A stretch of DNA of 64,000 bases from NCBI GenBank assembly GCA_018433765.1, contig JAHDQO010000013.1, positions 1 to 64,000 of the forward strand, read 5' to 3'. The translations under genes and the position numbers were made by a program. Shown here one piece after another: positions 26,717-35,446 of this stretch (its first letter is position 1; every line of letters starts with the position of its first letter). The DNA comes from Tissierellales bacterium (GTDB lineage: Bacteria; Bacillota; Clostridia; Tissierellales; Sedimentibacteraceae). Under the pieces are notes generated by a model that made no database searches, was not told where the DNA came from, and saw only the letters and a program-made list of their open reading frames with translations.

Positions 26717-27880
26717 ATGGAAAAAAAATCAAGAATATTATTAATTAGTAGTATAGCTTTGTTAATTGTTTTTATACTTTTCAGTATAGTTTTATCAAAC
26801 TTAATTGCATACAACAACTATAATTATAATGCTAAAATTATTGGAGCTGTAATAAAGATTGATACTAATAATGAAGAAAAGATAATGATGAATATTAAAA
26901 ATTCACAAGAACAAGACTTAGGAAGCGAAATCCTAAATAAATACGGATATAGTAAAAGGGATTTTTTAAATTACAATGATTTGTACAGTAAAATTACTTT
27001 GTTATTTTTAATTGTATTGGGTGTATTTCTTTCTATTTTTATTTTAATAGATAGACAAAATAAAAAGAAAATAAATGAACTGACTAATTATCTTTCCTCC
27101 ATTAATAGTGGAAAGGAAAGTGTACTGCCTAAAAGCAATGAAGATAGTTTCTCATTATTACAAGATGAAATATATAAAACAGTAATTGAACTCAAACAGT
27201 CTAAACAAAGAGCTGTGACTGCAAATAATTCATATTCTAAAAATCTTGCTGATATTTCGCACCAACTTAAAACGCCCATTACATCTATGTCTTTAATGAA
27301 TGAACTATTAAGTGAAAATAATGAAAATAAAGTATATACTCAAAAACTACAAAATCAAATAAAACGTCTTGAATATTTAGTAACTTCGCTTCTTACTTTA
27401 TCTAAAATAGATGCGGGTACACTTCAGTTAAAAAGAGAAAAAGTTGATGTTTATACTTTACTTTTAAGTGCCATAGAACCTATAGAAGATGTTATTAAAC
27501 AGAAAAATCAAACTATTGAAATCAAATCTGACAAGGAAGTTATATATATAGGTGATGAAAATCAAAGCAGAGAAGCGATTTTAAACATATTAAATAATTG
27601 TTCTGAGCATACACCTGTGAATGGTAAGATAACCTTGTCTTATGATCAAAATTCTATTTATACACAAATTATAATTGAAGATAACGGAGAAGGATTTGCA
27701 AAGGGAGATATACCACATATATTTAAGAGATTCTATAAAGGTAAGAACAGCGGTAAGGACAGCATTGGAATAGGACTAGCTCTATCAAAATCAATTATAG
27801 AAAAACAAAATGGATTTATTACTGCTGAAAACAAAAAAACAAGAGGAGTAAAATTTATTATAAAGTTTTATGCTAATTAA
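26717..27880 (+). CDS. sensor histidine kinase
   Basis: A 387-residue membrane kinase. Two membrane helices (about 9-31 and 93-113) enclose a short extracytoplasmic region of about 60 residues. A linker leads to a HisKA domain with His182 in DISHQLKTP, then the catalytic domain with N-box NILNNCSEH and G-boxes EDNGEGF and GIGLALSKS. The start is the ATG at 26717 with TTGGAGA upstream. It forms a pair with the response regulator before it, and an ABC transporter follows by 65 bases. The small sensor loop suggests that the stimulus is sensed in the membrane or through the transporter. Confidence 0.9.
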   Translation: MEKKSRILLISSIALLIVFILFSIVLSNLIAYNNYNYNAKIIGAVIKIDTNNEEKIMMNIKNSQEQDLGSEILNKYGYSKRDFLNYNDLYSKITLLFLIVLGVFLSIFILIDRQNKKKINELTNYLSSINSGKESVLPKSNEDSFSLLQDEIYKTVIELKQSKQRAVTANNSYSKNLADISHQLKTPITSMSLMNELLSENNENKVYTQKLQNQIKRLEYLVTSLLTLSKIDAGTLQLKREKVDVYTLLLSAIEPIEDVIKQKNQTIEIKSDKEVIYIGDENQSREAILNILNNCSEHTPVNGKITLSYDQNSIYTQIIIEDNGEGFAKGDIPHIFKRFYKGKNSGKDSIGIGLALSKSIIEKQNGFITAENKKTRGVKFIIKFYAN

Positions 27881-27945
27881 TTTTCAAATGTCACTAAATT
27901 GTCATTTTACTTTAGTAAGATGTAATCATCAAAGGAGGAATATAT

Positions 27946-28629
27946 ATGGAAATTTTAAGATGTGAAAATCTTACTAAAACTTATGGTACAGGACAGCGTA
28001 TGGTAACTGCTCTTAATAATGTAAGTTTATCAATTGACAAAGGCGAATTTGTTGCAGTTGTTGGAGCATCAGGAAGTGGAAAATCAACACTTCTGCATAT
28101 GTTTGGTGGAGTTGATACACCTACTGAAGGAAAAATATTTATTGAAGATACTGATATTGCATCATTGAATGAAACTTCTTTAGCCGTATTTAGACGTAGA
28201 AAAGTTGGACTCATATATCAGTTCTATAATCTAATCCCATCATTAAATGTAAAAAAGAACATTCTTTTACCTATACTTTTAGACGGTAGAAAACCTAATG
28301 AAGATCGATTTAACAGCATTGTTAAAACTTTGGGTTTAGGAAATAGGTTAACTCATTTACCTAATGAACTTTCTGGAGGGCAGCAGCAAAGAGTTGCAAT
28401 AGGACGATCTCTTATATATAGACCTGCAATTCTATTGGCGGATGAACCTACGGGTAATTTGGATAAAAAAAATTCAAGAGAAATAGTAGAATTTTTAAAA
28501 ATATCAAATAGACAATATAAGCAAACTGTTGTACTTATTACTCATGAAGAAGAAATTGCTTTAGAAGCTGATAGAATTATTACAATAGAAGACGGAGAAA
28601 TCATCTCAGATGAGGTGAGAGAATTATGA
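27946..28629 (+). CDS. ABC transporter ATP-binding protein (MacB/BceA type)
   Basis: A 227-residue ATPase with Walker A GASGSGKST, Q-loop IYQFYNLIPS, signature [12 protein letters not shown], Walker [14 protein letters not shown] and switch histidine in ITHEEE. It belongs to the FtsX-partner subgroup. Its TGA overlaps the ATG of the permease gene (ATGA), showing translational coupling. Start: ATG with AAAGGAGG 8 bases upstream. With the two-component genes directly before it, it resembles antimicrobial-peptide resistance or sensing modules of Firmicutes. Confidence 0.92.
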   Translation: MEILRCENLTKTYGTGQRMVTALNNVSLSIDKGEFVAVVGASGSGKSTLLHMFGGVDTPTEGKIFIEDTDIASLNETSLAVFRRRKVGLIYQFYNLIPSLNVKKNILLPILLDGRKPNEDRFNSIVKTLGLGNRLTHLPNELSGGQQQRVAIGRSLIYRPAILLADEPTGNLDKKNSREIVEFLKISNRQYKQTVVLITHEEEIALEADRIITIEDGEIISDEVREL

Positions 28630-31301
28630 ATATATTGAAAGAGTACACACTAGATTATATTAAGAAAAACAGAAAATCAAGTATTTCAATCATGATAGCT
28701 GTTTTTGTAGCTACTACTTTAATTTTTAGTATAGCTATATTTTTATATACGATGTATATGGATAATCTTGAAATAGCTATAGAAACTAGAGGAAACTGGC
28801 ATGGAGAACTTTTTGATGATACAAAAGGTAAAGACTTAAAGTATGTAACTGCACATCAAAATGTAGATAAATTGATGATAAAAGGACAGTGGAAGGCAGC
28901 AAAGATAAATGAAATCACGGAAAGTAAATATCCATACATTATATATAGAGGTGCAAATAAAGATTATTGGTTAGATATGCCGGATAAAGACTTAATTATT
29001 GAAGGAAGAGTACCTCAAAATAGTAATGAAATTGTTTTATCAAAACAATACTTTGAGGCTAATCCACATATAAGAATTAATGATAAAATAACATTACCTG
29101 TTGGAAATAGAATAGATAATGGCATAATTTTAGAACCTCGTTCAACATATCGAGATGGAGAAAAATTTGTAACAAAAGAAGAAAAAACATTTACTGTTGT
29201 AGGTAAACTTGATGTTTCCAATTCGTCAGCATATCCTGCATTTACAGGAATGGTGTATTTAGACGAAAGTGAAATACTTCCAGAAGATGACTTGACAGTA
29301 TATTTAAGATTTAAAAACCCTAGAAAAATTTATACTGATTTACCTAAAATAGCAGAACAAGTTGGATTTGAAAAAGATGAATATGGAAATTATTTTATTA
29401 AATATAATGAAAGATTACTTTCTAAATATTTTATATTTCCGCCTCGCGATGAGCTTATAAAGCTTGAACAGTTAGCAGTACCTATTGTGTATCTTCTTAT
29501 AGCTGTGCTTGTAGTAAGCGTTTTTGTCTTCATTATACATAATGCTTTTGCTTTATCATTAAACTCTCGTATAAAACAGCTGGGAATGTTTAAAAGTGTA
29601 GGTGCTACACCTAAACAAATAAAAAAATCTGTAATATATGAAGGATTAATACTTTCTATTATTCCAATTCTATTGGGACTTTTATCGGGATATGGATTTA
29701 GCTTTTTAATTTTTGATAAGATTAATAATATAATTAGAAGTATGGAAGAAATGAATGATTATTACCTATACAATTTAGAAGCTGGAGTTCCTGTGATTAT
29801 TATTACAGTAATTTTAGTTTTGATTACTGTATGGCTTTCAGCATTAATACCAGTAAAAAAAATAGCTAAAAAAACACCCATTTCTGCTATAAGACAGACT
29901 AATGCTGCTAAAACTAAGAAATCAAAAGATTATCCTTTTATAACAAAATTGTTTGGATTTGAAGGACAGCTTGCTATGAATTTCTTAAATTCTTATAAGA
30001 AGTCATTTAGAACAGCATTAGTTTCTCTAACTTTGTCTTTTTTACTGTTTACTATATTTTTAAATATTATTGAACTTAGTAATGCTGCAAAAGAAATCTT
30101 TCCAATGACTAAAAAGAATAATGATATTTCACTGCACATAAAAGATGGAACAGCTTTAGAAAGAGATGCTATTGATGAATTTAGTAATATTAAAAATATT
30201 GATGAAATTACTTTTAGTTATGAAAAGATACTGGCAACATATTTTTTAGACACAGACGAGTCTAAAGAAATTAAACAGAGCGGCGGTTTTAAAAGAATTG
30301 CAGAAGAAAACAAATATAGTTTAGTAAAAAAGAATGAAGCATATCGAATAAACACACAGATAGTAGCCATTGATGATAAAAGTTTTACTGAATACTGTAA
30401 TAATCTAAATATAGATCCAAAAGAGTATTATGATATAAATAATAAAAAAGCAATAATCATAAATGATGTGGTGGACGTTTATAACAGTACTCCTAGAGAT
30501 ATCACCAGAATTAAATTTCTTAATATAGAAAAGGGAGATGAACTTACTATAAGTGAAAAAGCATATGACAGCAGTGTAGGAGATTATGAATTTAATATCG
30601 CAGTAGGAACTGTAACAAACAAATATCCAGAGTTTCACCAATACAATTATTTTGATCACTATACACTACCTGTTATTATGCCTATAAGTGTATATGAAAA
30701 CATTGTTTCAAATTTTCATCCTGAAAATAAAACTAGAAGTCTTTGCAGTTGGGTATACATAAATTCAGATAGGGATAAAATTCCACAGATACTTAGTGAT
30801 ATGAACAAAATAACAGATAAATATTATGGAATCGGAGACATTCATTATTGGAATACAATAAAAGCTGAAGAAGACAATAAAAACTCTGATTCTATAATAA
30901 AACTAATTGTATATAGCATAGCTGGATTATTTGCTTTAATAGGTATTGTCAATGCATTTACAACAGTAAGTACAAGTATAAAACAAAGAAAAAGAGAGTT
31001 TGCAATGCTTCGAAGTATTGGAATATCTCCAAAAGGCATGAATAAAATGTTATTGCTTGAAGGTGCTTTTTTCGGTCTTAAGCCAATTATAAACTCCTTA
31101 CCAGTAATATGCATAGTTATACTTATATCTCTAAAATTTACAGGAATATATTTGAGTGAATTTATTGCAGTAATGCCAGCTATTCCGATTATTGGTTTTG
31201 CAGTGCTAATTTTAGCCTTCATTTCTTTGGCGTACTTTGTATCTCTAAATGATATAAAGAGAGAAACAATTGTAGAAGCTGTGAAAGAAGAAATTATATA
31301 A
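28626..31301 (+). CDS. FtsX-family ABC permease
   Basis: An 891-residue membrane protein. A first helix (about 17-41) is followed by an extracytoplasmic domain of about 240 residues and three helices of an FtsX block (about 285-420). A second unit has a helix near 455-475, another extracytoplasmic domain and three final helices (about 755-885). Cytoplasmic coupling loops SRIKQLGMFKSVGATPKQI and KQRKREFAMLRSIGISPKGM are clear. It is longer than BceB and closer to the YtrF/MacB-like duplicated permeases. It is coupled to the ATPase before it and closed by a hairpin at 31332-31369. The substrate is unknown. Confidence 0.88.
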   Translation: MNILKEYTLDYIKKNRKSSISIMIAVFVATTLIFSIAIFLYTMYMDNLEIAIETRGNWHGELFDDTKGKDLKYVTAHQNVDKLMIKGQWKAAKINEITESKYPYIIYRGANKDYWLDMPDKDLIIEGRVPQNSNEIVLSKQYFEANPHIRINDKITLPVGNRIDNGIILEPRSTYRDGEKFVTKEEKTFTVVGKLDVSNSSAYPAFTGMVYLDESEILPEDDLTVYLRFKNPRKIYTDLPKIAEQVGFEKDEYGNYFIKYNERLLSKYFIFPPRDELIKLEQLAVPIVYLLIAVLVVSVFVFIIHNAFALSLNSRIKQLGMFKSVGATPKQIKKSVIYEGLILSIIPILLGLLSGYGFSFLIFDKINNIIRSMEEMNDYYLYNLEAGVPVIIITVILVLITVWLSALIPVKKIAKKTPISAIRQTNAAKTKKSKDYPFITKLFGFEGQLAMNFLNSYKKSFRTALVSLTLSFLLFTIFLNIIELSNAAKEIFPMTKKNNDISLHIKDGTALERDAIDEFSNIKNIDEITFSYEKILATYFLDTDESKEIKQSGGFKRIAEENKYSLVKKNEAYRINTQIVAIDDKSFTEYCNNLNIDPKEYYDINNKKAIIINDVVDVYNSTPRDITRIKFLNIEKGDELTISEKAYDSSVGDYEFNIAVGTVTNKYPEFHQYNYFDHYTLPVIMPISVYENIVSNFHPENKTRSLCSWVYINSDRDKIPQILSDMNKITDKYYGIGDIHYWNTIKAEEDNKNSDSIIKLIVYSIAGLFALIGIVNAFTTVSTSIKQRKREFAMLRSIGISPKGMNKMLLLEGAFFGLKPIINSLPVICIVILISLKFTGIYLSEFIAVMPAIPIIGFAVLILAFISLAYFVSLNDIKRETIVEAVKEEII

Positions 31302-31331
31302 AAAAAATCACTTATTTCTATTACATGAAGG

Positions 31332-31369
31332 AGCTCCAACTAATATAATTTATTTTATTAGTTGGAGCT
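31332..31369. terminator. AGCTCCAACTAAT hairpin, copy A
   Basis: AGCTCCAACTAAT and ATTAGTTGGAGCT form a perfect 13-bp stem. It lies between the convergent FtsX permease and radical SAM genes, so it probably terminates both. Two relatives occur at 32728-32770 and 45147-45180. Confidence 0.75.
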
Positions 31370-31410
31370 ATTAAGTATTATCAGTAGTTTTATGCTTTCT
31401 TGGATGCTTC

Positions 31411-32667
31411 TTAATTTCTCTTTTCAACAATTTTATGAGCAGCTTTTTCCTGCAATAAAAATTCATAGACAACTTCTGGTGGGAAAGAAACTTCTTCTGA
31501 AATATCTCTCAATGTTTTAAAATCTGTAATTGCATCTAGTATTTTTATACCTTCAATAGTGTATTCAGTATTTAAGCCTAAATTAGGATAGAAAACTTCA
31601 TACCTATCTTTAGATTTTATTATTGAATAAGGTTTATCTAGTTTAAATTCAGCATCTAATGGCAGTGTTAAGTCATTATTTCTTTTCATAACTTCAGTAC
31701 AAATTGATGGAACCTTAAAGTTTGTTCTAAGAGGACAAGGCATGCAAATCTCTTTATGCTTACACATACTGCATGTAGTATTTTTATTTTTTTCATGTAA
31801 AATCTCTAAGAATGGTTCAAACTGGCTAAAATCATCTTTCCAGCTACTCGTATCTGTTATTTTTAAAATTATATCATTATTATTGTAGCAAGTCTTAATG
31901 TTTCCATAAGGATCAGCATAAATTGAATTAGTCATTACATCACATGCTTTTTCTTGTATTTTGTAATTAGTTCCATACTTTCTATTTAAATATTCATTCA
32001 AAATAGGATAATTGTCTAAAAAATTTATTTTAAGATTGGAATTATTAATATGATATTCAGCAATTTTTTCAAAAAAGTCTAACAGTTCATAAGATTTCAT
32101 TTCAAACATTTCTTTATTTATTTTAGCATTTCCATCTATAGCTAAATTATTTAGCTGATATATTATATCAAGATTTTTTGTTGCTTCAATAAAATTAATT
32201 ATTTCATTACTGTTTAATTTGTTTATAACAATGTTTACACCTAATAATGTTTTTCTTACCTTATTTTTGTTGATGTTTACTAGATGATTCAATGAATTCA
32301 TTGATTTTTTCCATGATCCTATACCTCTTATCTTATCATTAGTTTCTTCTAGTCCATCAATACTAACCATAATTGAGGATATATCGTGTTTCATAATATT
32401 ATCTAGTTTTTTTATGTCAGATTGACCGTTTGTGATTAAAAAAACATCCATTCCATTTAAGTTTGCATATTCTATTACTTTTTCAATTTCTGGGTATAAA
32501 AGAGGCTCTCCTCCTAATAATGATATACAATCTACAAAATCTTTACAATAATCTATAATTTTTCTCCAATCTTTGTTTATTGTTTCATTTTCATTAGTTA
32601 ATTTTACTGCGCCGCAGTGCTTACATTTTAAATTGCACTTATTAGTAATATCCCATACTAATTTCAC
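31411..32667 (-). CDS. radical SAM/SPASM peptide maturase
   Basis: A 418-residue enzyme. The radical SAM cluster motif is Cys11, Cys15 and Cys18 (CNLKCKHC), followed by LLGGEPLLYP, the glycine-rich SAM-binding motif. The SPASM region carries many cysteines (ACDVMTN, GNIKTCYNN, CSMCKHKEICMPC, PSICTEV) for auxiliary clusters. The last 80 or so residues (PYSIIKSKDRYEVFYPNLG) look like a PqqD/RRE-type peptide-recognition domain. Such enzymes crosslink or epimerise ribosomal peptides. The start is GTG with GAGGTGA upstream. A 26-residue Cys-rich peptide gene lies just upstream on the same strand, so this is probably its maturase. Confidence 0.85.
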   Translation of the reverse strand: MKLVWDITNKCNLKCKHCGAVKLTNENETINKDWRKIIDYCKDFVDCISLLGGEPLLYPEIEKVIEYANLNGMDVFLITNGQSDIKKLDNIMKHDISSIMVSIDGLEETNDKIRGIGSWKKSMNSLNHLVNINKNKVRKTLLGVNIVINKLNSNEIINFIEATKNLDIIYQLNNLAIDGNAKINKEMFEMKSYELLDFFEKIAEYHINNSNLKINFLDNYPILNEYLNRKYGTNYKIQEKACDVMTNSIYADPYGNIKTCYNNNDIILKITDTSSWKDDFSQFEPFLEILHEKNKNTTCSMCKHKEICMPCPLRTNFKVPSICTEVMKRNNDLTLPLDAEFKLDKPYSIIKSKDRYEVFYPNLGLNTEYTIEGIKILDAITDFKTLRDISEEVSFPPEVVYEFLLQEKAAHKIVEKRN

Positions 32668-32727
32668 ATTATCACCTCTAATATCTATATAAAAATCTTA
32701 GTCTTTATTTATGTAAGGTATTATGAA

Positions 32728-32770
32728 AGCTCCAACTAATTAAAGTTAATCAACTTTATTAGTTGGAGCT
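32728..32770 (-). terminator. AGCTCCAACTAAT hairpin, copy B, between peptide and maturase
   Basis: The 13-bp AGCTCCAACTAAT/ATTAGTTGGAGCT stem is extended by an inner AAAGTT/AACTTT stem. Lying between the precursor gene and the maturase gene, it could act as a leaky attenuator that keeps peptide mRNA in excess. Confidence 0.65.
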
Positions 32771-32852
32771 AGAAGTAGTACCAGTCTTTATTTCTTTAGT
32801 TATTTTTCGCTTTTCTGGTCTCTTCTTCTAATTATAGTAGACGTTATAAGCT

Positions 32853-32933
32853 TTAACTACATTGACAACAAACTTCCCATGGGTATACATTCTTTCTGTC
32901 TTTTTTTACTTGTTTTTCTTTAACTATAAACAT
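32853..32933 (-). CDS. 26-residue Cys-rich peptide, candidate RiPP precursor
   Basis: The minus strand carries AAAGGAGG, 7 bases, then an ATG opening a 26-residue frame that ends in TAA. It starts MFIVKEKQVKKDRKN (a basic, leader-like half) and ends VYPWEVCCQCS (a core with three cysteines in the last five residues). A near-consensus sigma-A promoter lies about 130 bases upstream. A radical SAM/SPASM enzyme gene follows on the same strand, separated by a hairpin. This is the arrangement of ribosomally made, post-translationally modified peptides; I recall similar short clostridial peptides of the Clo7bot type. No export gene is adjacent; the ABC modules nearby could serve. The peptide is inferred, not recognised by family. 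Confidence 0.68.
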   Translation of the reverse strand: MFIVKEKQVKKDRKNVYPWEVCCQCS

Positions 32934-33061
32934 TAAAAACCCTCCTTTATATAAATTTAAATGACTATTTATATAATCATTTATTTTCTTAGTAAAAAAG
33001 AAGTAAAATACAAAATTTATAATTAATAATAAATATAGAGAAAAATGTCAATTTTACCTTT

Positions 33062-33090
33062 ATTGTACACATAAATATACAGCTTGTCAA
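33062..33090 (-). promoter_or_regulatory. sigma-A promoter of the peptide/maturase genes
   Basis: Minus strand: TTGACA, 17 bases beginning AGCTGT, then TACAAT. It is strong by consensus and points at the peptide gene. The same sequence recurs at 45525-45553. The 339-base gap 32934-33272 also holds the prdR leader, with a possible -10 (TATAAT) near 33191 on the plus strand. Confidence 0.8.
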
Positions 33091-33272
33091 TAAATTGTTA
33101 AAAATATGAAAAAAATAGGAAATTTATTACTACCTTTTTTTTGTTCATTAATAATTAATACATTTTTATTTCTATGCTTTACCTTTTGATGTATAATGAG
33201 TTCATTAATATATAAAAAATATTTATATTTAATAAAATATTATAAAATATTTAAATAAAGGTGGTGTAAAGC

Positions 33273-35030
33273 ATGTTTCTCAAGCTGCACAATATTATTT
33301 CAGAAAATGTTATGTCTAAAGAATATTTCTCAGTTGAAAAAACCTGCAAAATGGACATGGTTATAAAGATCTTGTTAAATAATAGAGGTAAAGAGGTATT
33401 TGTTACTGATAATAATACTAATAAATTTATCGGTGTAGTGACTTTATCAGATGTAATAAAAGTACTAAATCATAAGTCGATTAAAAATCTGTTACTAGAA
33501 GAAATTATGACTAAAAATATATTAACTGTTAATACAGATAAAAAATTAACAGAATGCTATGATATTATGACTTCAAATAAAGTCAAAAGACTGCCAGTTT
33601 TAAAAGATGATAAATTAGTAGGGGTAGTAAGAAAAGAAGATTTAGCAAATATTTTGTATGAAAAAATTAATAGTTCAAATGTAGTTTTAAAATACATATT
33701 TAATAACATACATGAGGCAATATGTGTAGTTGATGCTGAAGGAAAAGTTGTTATTTGGAACAAGAATGCTGAAAAATTATATGGAGTTAGTCAAGAGATA
33801 ATAAGAGGTAAATATTTAAAAGATTTTTTTCCTAATGCAATAGATGTAAAGATTCTTAAAACAAGAAAATCAGTTAAAAATATTTATCATACACCAAAAG
33901 AAGGATGCCCAATAATAATAAGTGCATCACCACTAATAGTTGATGGAGAACTTTATGGAGCTGTAAGCACAGATAAAGATATTTCGGACATGCAGAGCTT
34001 ATATAGTGAATTAAAAAAGGCTAATAAAAAAGTTGAGTTCTTAAAAGATGAAATGAAAAAAATCACCTCTAACAATTTTGGCGATATAATTGGAAAAAGT
34101 AAAAAAATTAGAGATAAAATAGAAATGTCTAAACAAGTTTCTAAAACCAATGCAACTATATTAATTTCTGGTGAAAGCGGTACTGGCAAGGAAGTTTTTG
34201 CAAGAGCTATATACGAGTATAGCGGTGTCAAAGGATGCTTTATTCCTGTTAACTGTAGTGCAATTCCAAATGAGTTATTTGAAAGAGAATTCTTTGGATA
34301 TGAGAAGGGTGCTTTTACTGGAGCTAAAAAAGATGGTAAAATAGGGCTATTTGAATTAGCTGATGAAGGAGTACTTTTTTTAGATGAAATAGGAGATTTG
34401 CCGTTGTTTATGCAGGTTAAATTATTAAGAGTTCTTCAAGAAAAAAGGTTAAGAAGAGTTGGTGGCGAAAAATATGTAGACTTAAATATTAGGATTATTT
34501 CAGCTACAAACAAGGATTTAGGAGAATTAGTTAATAAAGGTGAATTTCGAGAAGACTTATATTATAGATTAAATGTTATAAAAATTGAGCTTCCTCCATT
34601 ACGAGAAAGAGGAGAAGATGTATTTTTACTAACTAATTACTTTTTAAATGAATTATCTATAGCAAATAATAAAAAAGTTCCTAAAATAAGCAGAGAAGTT
34701 GTGGACATGTTTATGGAATACGATTGGCGTGGGAACATTCGAGAATTAAAGAATACTGTTGAACATTTAGTCGTTTTATGCAGTGATAATGTTATTACAG
34801 CAGATATGATACCTAAATATATAATTAATAGAATTTGTACAAAAAAAATAAAAGAAGAGAATTACACAAATGATAACTTAGATTTAAATAAATCAGTAGA
34901 GAATCTAGAAAAAGAGTATATTAAAAAAGCTCTGGAAATATCAAATGGTAGTAAAGTTAAGGCAGCAATGCTTTTAAATATTCCAAGAACCACATTGCAT
35001 TCAAAGTTAGAAAAATATACTATTAAATGA
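33273..35030 (+). CDS. prdR: sigma-54-dependent activator of proline reductase genes, PrdR
   Basis: A 585-residue enhancer-binding protein. Two CBS domains (about 5-125, FVTDNNTNKFIGVVTLSDV and RLPVLKDDKLVGVVRKEDL) are followed by a PAS domain (about 135-245, AICVVDAEGKVVIWNKNAE). The AAA+ domain has Walker A GESGTGKE near residue 300 and the GAFTGA loop at about 346-351. A Fis-like helix-turn-helix ends the protein (KAAMLLNIPRTTLHSKLEK). The CBS-PAS-AAA order and the position next to prd genes match PrdR of Clostridioides difficile, which activates proline reductase genes when proline is present. Start: ATG with AAAGGTGG. The promoters of prdF and prdC are sigma-54 type, as this protein requires. 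Confidence 0.92.
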   Translation: MFLKLHNIISENVMSKEYFSVEKTCKMDMVIKILLNNRGKEVFVTDNNTNKFIGVVTLSDVIKVLNHKSIKNLLLEEIMTKNILTVNTDKKLTECYDIMTSNKVKRLPVLKDDKLVGVVRKEDLANILYEKINSSNVVLKYIFNNIHEAICVVDAEGKVVIWNKNAEKLYGVSQEIIRGKYLKDFFPNAIDVKILKTRKSVKNIYHTPKEGCPIIISASPLIVDGELYGAVSTDKDISDMQSLYSELKKANKKVEFLKDEMKKITSNNFGDIIGKSKKIRDKIEMSKQVSKTNATILISGESGTGKEVFARAIYEYSGVKGCFIPVNCSAIPNELFEREFFGYEKGAFTGAKKDGKIGLFELADEGVLFLDEIGDLPLFMQVKLLRVLQEKRLRRVGGEKYVDLNIRIISATNKDLGELVNKGEFREDLYYRLNVIKIELPPLRERGEDVFLLTNYFLNELSIANNKKVPKISREVVDMFMEYDWRGNIRELKNTVEHLVVLCSDNVITADMIPKYIINRICTKKIKEENYTNDNLDLNKSVENLEKEYIKKALEISNGSKVKAAMLLNIPRTTLHSKLEKYTIK

Positions 35031-35141
35031 CGATATATCGACTGGTGACGATATAAAGTCATAACAAGCAATTTGTTAAATTAATAACGAATATATGTGT
35101 TTTAGAGTAAGGTTTGTTTAATGAAATGACGACAAATAGTC
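35028..35141 (+). promoter_or_regulatory. three PrdR-type enhancer sites upstream of prdF
   Basis: TGACGATATATCGACT (35028-35043), TGACGATATAAAGTCA (35046-35061) and TGACGACAAATAGTC (35127-35141) share the dyad TGAC-N8-GTCA or a shorter version. The first begins inside the TGA stop codon of prdR. The same trio recurs upstream of prdC at 37894-38008, which makes PrdR binding the simplest reading. Confidence 0.72.
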
Positions 35142-35179
35142 TTTTTCTTAAATGCCTATAAAAATGTTTTATTATAGAT

Positions 35180-35220
35180 AAAACTCATAGACAGCTTATA
35201 TCAAGCTTCTTGAGTTTTTT
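35180..35220 (+). terminator. terminator between the enhancer sites and the prdF sigma-54 promoter
   Basis: AAAACTCA/TGAGTTTT encloses AGCTT/AAGCT and is followed by a long T-run. It would stop read-through from prdR before the sigma-54 promoter, seven bases downstream. Confidence 0.75.
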
Positions 35221-35226
35221 TATTTT

Positions 35227-35243
35227 TTGGCACAGATTTTGCT
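35227..35243 (+). promoter_or_regulatory. sigma-54 promoter of prdF
   Basis: TTGGCACAGATTTTGCT is a perfect -24/-12 element (GG, 10 bases, GC). The identical 17-mer lies upstream of prdC at 38092-38108. Confidence 0.9.
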
Positions 35244-35302
35244 CTGATCAAGTATATGTATGATATTAGATAAAATAGTTAATAATTTAACAAACTGACG
35301 AT

Positions 35303-35417
35303 TGGAAGGAGGTGTAGATATGAAGTTGAGTGGATGTTTTACAAAAGGATAAAAGAAGTAAATGTAAGATTTAGATACGATAAACCTGGAGTATGCTCGG
35401 GGCAAATTAAAAAATAA
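35303..35417 (+). pseudogene. relic of prdC left behind the prdF promoter
   Basis: GGAAGGAGGTGTAGATATGA (35303-35322) copies the prdC ribosome site and start. A short frame then opens and closes (MKLSGCFTKG, stop). From 35343 the frame KRIKEVNVRFRYDKPGVCSG matches PrdC residues around 349-368 (KRMKEVNGRFRCDKPGVCPG), with one Cys changed to Tyr, and stops at 35417. The middle of prdC, more than 300 codons, and its end are gone. This is a deletion-derived remnant of a second prdC copy. With the control region it fills the gap 35031-35446. Confidence 0.8.
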
Positions 35418-35446
35418 TTGTAAATAATAAAAGGAGGGAAAACAAT

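Noticed and set aside
32770-32850. Minus-strand frame ending GTTSSSN before hairpin B, with a similar ending at copy C
   Set aside because: The shared ending reflects the conserved DNA next to the hairpins; there is no start codon with a ribosome site in either copy.
35220-35405. Minus-strand 61-codon frame over the prdF promoter
   Set aside because: It overlaps the duplicated sigma-54 control region and the prdC relic; there is no ribosome site.
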